A stretch of DNA of 15,859 nucleotides from CAZWVM01 sp964637705 (lineage in GTDB: Bacteria > UBA8481): NCBI GenBank assembly GCA_964637705.1, contig CAZWVM010000073.1, forward strand, positions 1 to 15,859, read 5' to 3'. The position numbers and the translations under genes were made by a program. Below are positions 1 to 7,167 of this stretch, one piece after another. The first letter of the stretch is position 1. Each line of letters opens with the position of its first letter. Below the pieces are notes generated by a model. That model saw only the letters and a list, made by a program, of their open reading frames with translations, was not told the DNA's origin and did not search any database.

Positions 1-232
1 GGCCCTGGGAGAGGAGGTAGCGGTAGCGCGCGTTCGATTCCTCCGCGTCGCCCATGCCCGCATACTGGCGCATCGTCCAGAGCTGGCCGCGGTACATGGT
101 GGAACGGATCCCGCGCGTGTAGGGAAAGACGCCCGGTGCCTCGGCGTCGCCGTACACGTCGGCGATGGGAAGTCCCGAGAGGGTCTGGAACCCGGGCTTG
201 CGCAGTTTCGGCCGTGTCGGCTTCTCGGTCAT
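1..232 (-). CDS. scpA: Methylmalonyl-CoA mutase family protein, N-terminal fragment
   Basis: Only the first 77 codons are present; the gene runs off the left edge. The ATG at 232-230 opens MTEKPTRPKLRKPGF, followed at about residues 37-73 by the mutase signature: FPYTRGI, then STMYRGQLWTMRQYAG, then AEESNARYRYLL. In the family this segment begins the catalytic TIM barrel that binds acyl-CoA, and the enzyme interconverts (R)-methylmalonyl-CoA and succinyl-CoA using adenosylcobalamin. The cobalamin-binding end is outside the window, so a single-chain mutase, a split subunit or a related isobutyryl- or hydroxyisobutyryl-CoA mutase cannot be told apart. The gene diverges from fabI. Its ATG has no Shine-Dalgarno and lies 9 bases after a promoter-like TAAGAT box. 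The family call is firm; the exact substrate is not. Confidence 0.9.
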   Translation of the reverse strand, partial: MTEKPTRPKLRKPGFQTLSGLPIADVYGDAEAPGVFPYTRGIRSTMYRGQLWTMRQYAGMGDAEESNARYRYLLSQG

Positions 233-241
233 GACGGGTTC

Positions 242-270
242 ATCTTACCGCCCCGCGCCGCGAAAAGCAA
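242..270 (-). promoter_or_regulatory. Putative promoter of the mutase gene
   Basis: Read on the minus strand, a -35-like TTGCTT (270-265), a 17-base spacer and a -10-like TAAGAT (247-242) lie directly upstream of the mutase ATG at 232. Only 9 bases separate the -10 box from the start codon, so transcription would begin at or within a few bases of the ATG. The -35 match is weak (3 of 6) and the -10 is good (5 of 6). Confidence 0.5.
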
Positions 271-290
271 AAGCGCGGCGGGCCGGGGTG

Positions 291-299
291 TGGTAAAAT
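291..299 (+). promoter_or_regulatory. Extended -10 promoter for fabI (leaderless type)
   Basis: TGGTAAAAT is an extended -10 element: TG, one base, then TAAAAT at 294-299. No convincing -35 box lies 16-18 bases upstream, which is tolerated for extended -10 promoters. The preferred fabI ATG at 307 is 7 bases downstream, where transcription would normally start. The in-frame ATG at 298 overlaps the -10 box and would probably not be in the transcript. Confidence 0.55.
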
Positions 300-306
300 G
301 CCGCGC

Positions 307-1089
307 ATGGAGACAAACGTCGAAGCCGCACGGCCCCGCACCGCGCTCGTCACCGGCGTGGCGAACAAGCAATCGATCGCCTGGGCCATCGCCAAAGCCC
401 TCGCCGACGAGGGTTACGAGATCTGCCTGACCCACGCGAGCGCGCGGCTGAAGGAGGACGTGGAGTCGCTGGCCTCGACCCTCCCGAAGGCCTTCACGGC
501 GCCCCTGGACGTGACCAACGACGTGGAAGTGGCGCGGATCGGCGAGACGCTCGCCGCGCGCTGGGCCTCGCTCGACGCCCTCGTCCACTCCATCGCCTTC
601 GCCAACCGCGAGGATCTCGGGGGGCGCTTCGTCAACCTCTCGCGCGGCGGATTCCGCACGGCCCTGGAGGTCTCGGCCTATTCGCTCGTCTCGCTGACGC
701 ACGCGGTCCTGCCCCTCCTGGAGTCGGCTCGCGGCTCCGTGGTCACGCTCTCCTACCTCGGCGGCCAGAAGGTGATCCCGAACTACAACGTCATGGGCGT
801 CGCGAAGGCGGCGCTGGAAATGAGCGCGAAGTACCTCGCGGCGGACCTCGGCCCCTCCGGCGTCCGCGTCAACGTCCTCTCCCCCGGGCCCATCAAAACC
901 TTCGCGGCGCGCGCGATCTCGAACTTCTCCGAGCTCCTGGGGAAATTCGAGGAGAAGGCGCCGTTGAGGCGCCTGATCACCACCGACGAGGTCGCTTCGA
1001 CGGCCGCGTTTCTGCTTTCGGAGAAATCCGCGGGCATCACCGGCCAGGTCATCTTCATCGACGGCGGTTACGAAATCCTCGGATACTAA
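307..1089 (+). CDS. fabI: Enoyl-[acyl-carrier-protein] reductase (NADH), FabI type
   Basis: This protein catalyses the last reduction of each type II fatty-acid elongation cycle in the cytosol, converting trans-2-enoyl-ACP to acyl-ACP with NAD(P)H. It is a 260-residue short-chain dehydrogenase fold, the usual FabI length. The cofactor motif TALVTGVANKQSIAWAIA is at residues 12-29 in the spaced FabI form. LDV at 67-69 and the strand HSIAFA at 94-99 follow. The active-site set is Tyr150, Tyr160 and Lys167, with the Tyr-x6-Lys spacing of E. coli Tyr156/Lys163. SPGPIKTFAA at about 192-201 is the substrate-loop motif. I chose ATG 307 over 298 because 298 lies in the promoter's -10 box and no Shine-Dalgarno is visible for either. 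The last 4 bases overlap the convergent DUF493 gene. Identification is firm. Confidence 0.95.
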   Translation: METNVEAARPRTALVTGVANKQSIAWAIAKALADEGYEICLTHASARLKEDVESLASTLPKAFTAPLDVTNDVEVARIGETLAARWASLDALVHSIAFANREDLGGRFVNLSRGGFRTALEVSAYSLVSLTHAVLPLLESARGSVVTLSYLGGQKVIPNYNVMGVAKAALEMSAKYLAADLGPSGVRVNVLSPGPIKTFAARAISNFSELLGKFEEKAPLRRLITTDEVASTAAFLLSEKSAGITGQVIFIDGGYEILGY

Positions 1090-1394
1090 ATTACCATCCT
1101 GACGCCCACGATGAGGCGCAATTCCCGGTCGATCCGATCCATCGCCTCACGGCTCTCGACGCGCGTCGTGAAGTGGTAGCTCACGTACTTGCCGGCGCCG
1201 GAGACGTTGCCGGGAAGGAGCGGGGAGCGGACGCCCAGTTCCATGAGAATCGTCTCGATCGTGAAGTGCATGTGCGGGTGATCCTCCGCGATCACGCGGA
1301 AGTGGCAGTCGAGCGGGAAGACGAGTTCGGCCGGGCGCACGGACGGCGCGGGGCCGTCCTTCCCTGCACGCGCCCCGGCGTCGTCCCCGCTCAT
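1086..1394 (-). CDS. DUF493 family protein (YbeD/UPF0250-like)
   Basis: This is a small cytosolic protein of 102 residues. After a variable 24-residue N-terminal tail it follows the DUF493 pattern: FPLDCHFRVIAE (about 26-37), a helix, then GKYVSYHFTTRVESREAMDRI (68-88) and the closing VGVRMVI. The family has a ferredoxin-like alpha/beta fold resembling ACT regulatory domains; its role is poorly defined. The ATG at 1394-1392 overlaps the TGA of the giant ATPase gene (1393-1391) as ATGA, so it is probably made by translational coupling and is the last gene of the long minus-strand block. Its TAG overlaps the fabI stop by 4 bases. An independent RBS is not visible, which supports coupling. Whether it works with the ATPase or simply rides on its transcript cannot be decided here. 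Confidence 0.75.
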   Translation of the reverse strand: MSGDDAGARAGKDGPAPSVRPAELVFPLDCHFRVIAEDHPHMHFTIETILMELGVRSPLLPGNVSGAGKYVSYHFTTRVESREAMDRIDRELRLIVGVRMVI

Positions 1395-4300
1395 CGCGGA
1401 TGGCGCGAGCGCGGCCGCCCGGCCGGCGCGGCGGGCGGAACCTTCGGCACGCCGCCCGGTCCCACGACCGGCTGGATCTTCAGGTGCATCGAGGAATAAG
1501 GCGCGAACTTGCCGTCGGGGTTCACGATCGTGAAGGGCAGGATCTCCGTGTGCGGCACCTCCAGCCCCCGGTTCGTCACGTTCAGCCACTGGAAGGTGAG
1601 GCGCGCCTGGTTCTCCGAGGTGATCTCGAACGAAAGCGCGACCTCGCCGCGTTCCACGCACGGCCGGTTCTTCGGATCCGCCGGAGGAACGTGAGTGATC
1701 GTCGAGCCGTCCCGGATGACGACGGGACGGACCTTGTCGTAGATGAAGAAGTGGGAGCCGGGACGGAATCCCGCCCCGTTCAAGGTGTAGACCCGCGGAG
1801 CGAAGCTCACCGTCTCGCCCAGCGGCAGTTCAAAGACGTCGCTGTATTCGCCCTCGAACTGGGGCGAGCCGTCCGCGGAGACGGCCGGGTAGGGCGTCTG
1901 GTCCGCGACGCTCGAGGCGGCGAGTTGGTTCGCCGTGGGCGCGGCCCCCGACGATCCCGCCGGCGCGGGAGCGGCGGCCGGCGTCGGCATCACGAAGACC
2001 TGCGGCTCCGGCATCGTGATCTGCGGCTCCACGCTCACCTGCGGCGCCTCCACGTTCACCTGCGGCGCCGTCGCCGCGGTCGCCGGGGAAGCCGTGAAGC
2101 GCAGGTCCGCGGCGAGCGCCTTCAGGGCCGCAAGCGTCTCGGGGGCGAGCGAAGTCTCCGTCCGGACCGTCTCAGCCTCGGGCTTCTTCACCATCTCCGC
2201 CGCGGTCGCGACCGCCGTCGAGAAGGCCTTCGTGATCGTCGACTGCAGGGCATCGATGCCCTCGCGGAACGAGGAGAGTTGCGCGACGACGCGGCCGACC
2301 GGGTCGGCGGGATCCCCCTGCCCCATCACCAGGTGGCGCTTGTAGGCCTTCTTGATCTCGTCCCACCGCTCCGCGTCCTTCTGCGAGAGCTTCCCGGCCA
2401 TCTCCTTGAACTTCAGGAGGTTCGCCTCCGAGCCCGTGGTCAGGGTCTGGGCCTCGTTCTTGTAGTGGTCGTACAGGAGGTCGTCGATCTCGGATTCCGT
2501 CATGATCGGCAGGACCTTCTCGGCGAGCCGATTCATGTTGCGGTAGGAGCCCTGGAGCTTGAAGGGCGGCTCGGTGCGGTAGGCCTCCGCCATCGCCGCG
2601 GAACGGATGTATTCCTGGTTCACGCGGTAGACCGTCTCGCGCACCTTGAGAAGACGCTTCATGACCTCCGTCATCTCGTTCAGTTCCTCGGGCGAGTAGT
2701 TCCCCTCCAGTTCCACCGACTCGCCGCGCCCGCTCCGCGCCAGCCGGATCACGCCCTGCACGTCCTTCTGGCTCGAGCGCGCGAGGCGGGCGAGGATGGG
2801 ATTGGAGGTGATGGAGTTCTCGAGGTAGCTGTCGCGGAACATCTCCTCGTTGTTCGAGACGACGTCGCCGAGGTTGTAGGTGTCGGCGCGGTTGGCGAGC
2901 ATGTCCGGGATGCGGAACTTCTCGCCGCTCTCGGTGTATGGGTTTCCCGCCATGACGACCATCACCTTGCGCCCCCGCAGGTCGTAGGTGCGCGGCGTTC
3001 CTCTCCAGACGCCCTCGATCCGCCGCTGGGCATCGCAGAGGGAGATGAACTTCTGGAGGAACTCGGGGTTCGTGTGCTGGATGTCGTCCACGCAGATCAT
3101 GACGTTGTCGCCCATCTCCAGGGCGAGGTTCAACTTGTTGACCTCCTCGCGCGCCGAGGCGTTGGGCGCCTCCTCGGGATCCAGCGAGAGGACGCGCTCG
3201 CCCAGGGCCGGGCCGTTCACCTTCATGAAGACGATGCCCAGCCGGTTCGCGATGTATTCCATCAAGGTCGTCTTGCCGTAGCCGGGCGGAGAGACGAGCA
3301 GGAGAAGTCCCATGCGGTCGGTCCGCTTCGCCGCGCCGACGACGCCCAGTTGCTTCGCCATGTTCGCGCCCACGAGCGGCAGGTAGAACTTGTCGATGAG
3401 CTGGTTGCGGACGAAGGTCGTCAGGACCTTGGGCATGTACTCCGCGAGCCGCAGTTCCGTCCGGCGGCGCTCGAGCAGTTCCTTCTTCATCGCGGTGTAG
3501 CGCTCGAAGGCGGGCTTCTCGACCCCCGCGAATCGCGCGAGCCGTTTCATGAACTCGTGGTAGTGGATCTCCATCCGCCCGCCGGTGATCCGCGCATGGG
3601 TGCCGATGAGGCCGTCGACGGTGACGGAGAGCGAATGCGCGGCCTCGGTCGTGACGGTGGCTCCTCGACCGAGGAGCACGACGGCGGCCTTCTCCACGAG
3701 GGCCGCGTCGTGCCTCGATCCCTCGCCCGTGCGGAAGGCCGCGAGCCAGCCGCGCACCACGGCCAGCTCCGTCCGGCGGTCGGCGCGCACCGCCTCACGC
3801 GCCGCCTCGAAATCCTTCAGCGCTCCCTTCCCTCTCAGGTTCTCCTGGAAGTCGGACAGGAAGGCCGCGACCTCGGGGCTCACGGGGAACTTCGCCCCGC
3901 CCGCGCAGAGCAATTCGAAGAGGTATTCCGCGGCCTCGCCCGCGTGCTCCTCGTCGAACCACCCGGACCGGGCGAAGGCGAGGAGCCGCGCCTGGAGGTC
4001 GCCGACCTCCGAGCGGTCGTCCCAGGCCGGGAAGAGTCGCCGCGCCGCGCCGAGCGACTTGAGGCGCGCGGCCATGAGCGCCTTCTCCTCGGCCTCGGAG
4101 GGATCCTCCCACCAGAGCCGCGCCGCCGCGCGCGCGCCCGGGGAGAACCGGAGGAGCCTCAACTCGGCGTGGAAGCGGAGGAGTTCGCGGAGGATCCGGG
4201 CGGCGTCCACGTCGTGCACGCCCTTGACGTAGCCCTCCGCGTAGCGCGGAGCCGCCGCCTCCTTCACCTTCGCCTGCCGCTCCTCGGCGGAAAGCGCGCG

Positions 4301-7114
4301 CAGGGCCTCGATCGCGTCGTCGCCCCGCGCGGCCGCCTCGCGGAGCATCTCGTAGGCGAGATACTCGGCGCGGTAGACCGCGCGGTTCTCCGAGACGATC
4401 TCCTGGTCCCAGACCTCGCGCGTCGCGAGGAATTCCGGGTCCTCCACCCTCTCGAAGTAGTTCGTTCCCGTGAGGTGGACGTGCATGGCGCCGTCCTTGA
4501 GGACGAGCGTGCAGTCGAGCGGCTGGGTGTTGACGGAGAAGGAATGGGGACCGAAGCGGATGACGTTCTCGCCCTCGGTGTAAAGCTCCAGCTTGTCCTT
4601 GATCTGCCTCACGGCGTCCTGCTGGATCGTCTTCAACCGGCCGAGGACCTCGTCGGCCCGGACCGTGTCCTCGATCTCCGTGAGCTTCGCGGCCGTGTCG
4701 CGCGCCTTCTCGACCATGAGGTCGGAGGCGAACCAGGCGTTGAGCTCGTCGAGCGACTTGAAGCTCATCGCCCTGTTGCGGATCCCGGCGAGGATCCGGT
4801 CCGCGGTCTCGGCGAGCGCGTTGGCGCGCTTCTGCCGCGCCTCGGCCAGCTGGACCTTGCGCGTCGAGAAGGCGGAGTAGATCTCCTCGCGCTTCGCGCC
4901 GAGCTGCGTCACGAACTCGTCGAAGTCCGCGAACCGCCCCTCCAGCTCCTCGACCTGCACCATCAGCTTCGTCAGGTACTCGTCGCACTTCTGCGTCGTG
5001 TCGCAGAGGTCGATGAAGTTGGTGACGGCCTGGCCGAGGAGCTTCAACTGGGCCCCGAACTGGGCCGCGCCCTCGACGGAGGAGAGGTCGCGGCGGCGGC
5101 CCCTCACCAGCGACTTGACCTGGTTCAGGGTGGCGTAGATCGTCGAGATGGAGTCGATGATCCGCGTCGATTCGGTCGCGTCCTCGATCTTCAGCCCGCC
5201 CACGATCTCGATGAGCATCTCGAGCTCGCCCGCCGCCTTCCCGATCTCCTCCTCCGCCCTCGTGGCGTCGACGACCTTCGCGATCCCCGCCACGCCGCCC
5301 CGGAAGGACTCCGCCCGATCGGCGTATGGCTTGAGCGCGGCAGGCTCGAGGAGGAATTTCACGCAGAGCTGCGAGAGCCGGTCCGCGTGCTCGATGACCT
5401 GGGTCTCCATGGCCTGGAGGCGCGCCGCGTCGATGTAGCGGACGTCGCGCGCCGAGACGATCTCGCCCCGGAGAGCCCTCAAGCCCGAGAGGTGCCCGAC
5501 GAAGACGTCGATCGAAGGGAGATTGTGGTAGTCGATCGCGCCCGCGCGATCCTTGAGCTTCGCTTCCAGGGCGTTCAGCGCCTCGCGGGCGTTGCGTTTC
5601 AGTCGCGAGACCTTCTCGAACTCTTCGATCGCCGCCGCCGCCGCGTCGCGGATCCCCGCGAGGGGCGCGGAGAGGTCGCCGATCTCCCCTTCACCCAGCC
5701 AGAAGTAGGTATCGAGGATGGTGGAGGTCTTCCGGACCAGGTCGAGGTAAAGACCGCCGTAGGTGTCCTCCTTCCGGCAGAGCGTCAGCACCTCGAAGCA
5801 CTCCGACATCGCGTTGACGACCGCGGAGTTTCCGACCTTGAAGAGGAAGGAATCGGTCTTGGCCTCCGTGACGACGTTGGAGCCGAGGAAGGGCGTGCGC
5901 CAGACCTGGAGCGCGTGGTGCTTCTGGGGCTCGACGGGCGAGCGGAAGAGGATCATCTCGCCGTTCTCGAAGACCGAGAAGCCGTTGCAGATGATCGGCG
6001 TCTTCACCTTCTGCTCGATGCGGTTGTACGCCAGCAGGATATCGACACCCGTCTCGCGGTTCAGGAAGTCGTAGAGGTAATCCTCGCCGTTCGGGGCGTC
6101 GACGCGCGCGGCATAGACCATGTCCGTGAACTCGTTCTCGAAGATCTTGTACTCGCCCGTCTGCAAGTAATAGCCGTGGGCGAAGATGATGCCGTGCCCG
6201 TCGGGCAGGAGGACGCAGGCCTTCTCGATGTCGTCGATCCGGCGGACCTCCTTCACCTTCTCGCTGTAGACGAGGTAGCGGAATTGTTTCTCCTGGAAGG
6301 GGCGGATCTTGAGGATCACGAGGGCGTCGAGGATCGCGTAGTAGATCTCCGCGTCGTCGAGCGTCTGGTCCCGGTTCTCGACCGGCTCGGAGTAGATGCC
6401 CTCGCCGCTCTCGGTGTTGTCCTCGATCTTGACGGTCAGGTCGCCGCCGAGGCACTCCACGAAGACGCGGTCCTCGATCGAGACGTGCGGGAAGCGACCG
6501 GCCCTGTGGTAATCCCTGACGGCCCGCTTCCACTCGAACTCGTGCTGGGGCGGGTACTTGAACTCGTGGTCGCTCCGGTTGTCGAGATACTGGATCCCCC
6601 GCTCGTCGATCGCCCACTTGAAGACCTTCAGGTCGGAGAGGGACTTGCCGACCTGGAAGGCCATGTAGAGGAACGGCCCGATCACGCGGAAGGCCGAGAA
6701 GGTCGACTCGCGGTAGTACTTGTAGAGTTCCTTGAAGTCGGACTCGAAATCCCCCGACTTCAAGGGATCGAGCGGCTCCTCGTGGAACATCCGCCCGCGA
6801 TACGAGTAGATCGAGAAGACGTCCTCGAGCTTCGTCTCGGTCTTCAGCCCCATCCGGACGTTGTAGCCGAAGAGGAACCTGTTCCCGCCCAGGGGCACCA
6901 TGTCCCTCGGCACGCAGTTGTTCGGAGTCGTGATGCGCTCGGTCCCCAGGAGCGTGAACTCGATCGCGCCGAAGACGTCCCGCCGCTTCGCGTTGAGGAT
7001 CTCGAGGCGCTCGGAGAGCGACTCCGCGTGAGTCGCGAGGCGCTGGCGGAGGATCTCGTAGGTGCCGGTCTCCAAGCCGCCCGGTCGAGCGGTGACGGGC
7101 GCGCTTTCAGCCAC
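1391..7114 (-). CDS. Giant AAA+ ATPase, DUF3686 / 'DNA repair ATPase' family, with extra C-terminal domain
   Basis: The protein has 1907 residues. Residues 1-500 form the conserved N-terminal region I recognise as DUF3686-like, containing phrases such as TTPNNCVPRDMVPLGGNRF and LLPDGHGIIFAHGYYLQTGE. About 510-900 is helical and coiled-coil-rich. An AAA+ module follows: Walker A SPPGYGKTT (Lys1281), Walker B ICVDDIQH (Asp1343-Asp1344), sensor-1 Asn1391 in MAGNPYTES, and FRIPDMLANRAD after it. About 1684-1720 is a low-complexity Ala/Pro/Gln-Val linker, and about 1750-1890 a beta-rich domain I do not recognise. Family members are annotated as DNA-repair ATPases, but I know of no solid demonstration of that function. 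GTG at 7114 is the first in-frame start after an upstream stop; there is no clear Shine-Dalgarno, and TTG at codon 14 is an alternative. It lies 53 bases after the flotillin gene. The AAA+ call is certain, the family call strong, the function unknown. Confidence 0.85.
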   Translation of the reverse strand: MAESAPVTARPGGLETGTYEILRQRLATHAESLSERLEILNAKRRDVFGAIEFTLLGTERITTPNNCVPRDMVPLGGNRFLFGYNVRMGLKTETKLEDVFSIYSYRGRMFHEEPLDPLKSGDFESDFKELYKYYRESTFSAFRVIGPFLYMAFQVGKSLSDLKVFKWAIDERGIQYLDNRSDHEFKYPPQHEFEWKRAVRDYHRAGRFPHVSIEDRVFVECLGGDLTVKIEDNTESGEGIYSEPVENRDQTLDDAEIYYAILDALVILKIRPFQEKQFRYLVYSEKVKEVRRIDDIEKACVLLPDGHGIIFAHGYYLQTGEYKIFENEFTDMVYAARVDAPNGEDYLYDFLNRETGVDILLAYNRIEQKVKTPIICNGFSVFENGEMILFRSPVEPQKHHALQVWRTPFLGSNVVTEAKTDSFLFKVGNSAVVNAMSECFEVLTLCRKEDTYGGLYLDLVRKTSTILDTYFWLGEGEIGDLSAPLAGIRDAAAAAIEEFEKVSRLKRNAREALNALEAKLKDRAGAIDYHNLPSIDVFVGHLSGLRALRGEIVSARDVRYIDAARLQAMETQVIEHADRLSQLCVKFLLEPAALKPYADRAESFRGGVAGIAKVVDATRAEEEIGKAAGELEMLIEIVGGLKIEDATESTRIIDSISTIYATLNQVKSLVRGRRRDLSSVEGAAQFGAQLKLLGQAVTNFIDLCDTTQKCDEYLTKLMVQVEELEGRFADFDEFVTQLGAKREEIYSAFSTRKVQLAEARQKRANALAETADRILAGIRNRAMSFKSLDELNAWFASDLMVEKARDTAAKLTEIEDTVRADEVLGRLKTIQQDAVRQIKDKLELYTEGENVIRFGPHSFSVNTQPLDCTLVLKDGAMHVHLTGTNYFERVEDPEFLATREVWDQEIVSENRAVYRAEYLAYEMLREAAARGDDAIEALRALSAEERQAKVKEAAAPRYAEGYVKGVHDVDAARILRELLRFHAELRLLRFSPGARAAARLWWEDPSEAEEKALMAARLKSLGAARRLFPAWDDRSEVGDLQARLLAFARSGWFDEEHAGEAAEYLFELLCAGGAKFPVSPEVAAFLSDFQENLRGKGALKDFEAAREAVRADRRTELAVVRGWLAAFRTGEGSRHDAALVEKAAVVLLGRGATVTTEAAHSLSVTVDGLIGTHARITGGRMEIHYHEFMKRLARFAGVEKPAFERYTAMKKELLERRRTELRLAEYMPKVLTTFVRNQLIDKFYLPLVGANMAKQLGVVGAAKRTDRMGLLLLVSPPGYGKTTLMEYIANRLGIVFMKVNGPALGERVLSLDPEEAPNASAREEVNKLNLALEMGDNVMICVDDIQHTNPEFLQKFISLCDAQRRIEGVWRGTPRTYDLRGRKVMVVMAGNPYTESGEKFRIPDMLANRADTYNLGDVVSNNEEMFRDSYLENSITSNPILARLARSSQKDVQGVIRLARSGRGESVELEGNYSPEELNEMTEVMKRLLKVRETVYRVNQEYIRSAAMAEAYRTEPPFKLQGSYRNMNRLAEKVLPIMTESEIDDLLYDHYKNEAQTLTTGSEANLLKFKEMAGKLSQKDAERWDEIKKAYKRHLVMGQGDPADPVGRVVAQLSSFREGIDALQSTITKAFSTAVATAAEMVKKPEAETVRTETSLAPETLAALKALAADLRFTASPATAATAPQVNVEAPQVSVEPQITMPEPQVFVMPTPAAAPAPAGSSGAAPTANQLAASSVADQTPYPAVSADGSPQFEGEYSDVFELPLGETVSFAPRVYTLNGAGFRPGSHFFIYDKVRPVVIRDGSTITHVPPADPKNRPCVERGEVALSFEITSENQARLTFQWLNVTNRGLEVPHTEILPFTIVNPDGKFAPYSSMHLKIQPVVGPGGVPKVPPAAPAGRPRSRHPR
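2000..2066 (-). repeat. Short degenerate Gln-Val repeat in the ATPase linker
   Basis: On the minus strand this encodes APQVNVEAPQVSVEPQITM followed by PEPQVFV. The unit is roughly (A/P/E)PQVxVE, repeated about four times at residues 1683-1705. It sits between the AAA+ region and the C-terminal beta-rich domain. It looks like an extended flexible linker rather than a folded domain. Confidence 0.6.
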
Positions 7115-7167
7115 GGTCCACGCCCGACGAGCCGCGCTTCACGCCGACGCCCCTACGCCGAACGCAC

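Noticed and set aside
2000..2066. The short repeats near 2000-2066 as a CRISPR or satellite array
   Set aside because: The units are short, degenerate and in frame inside the ATPase gene, encoding a protein linker.
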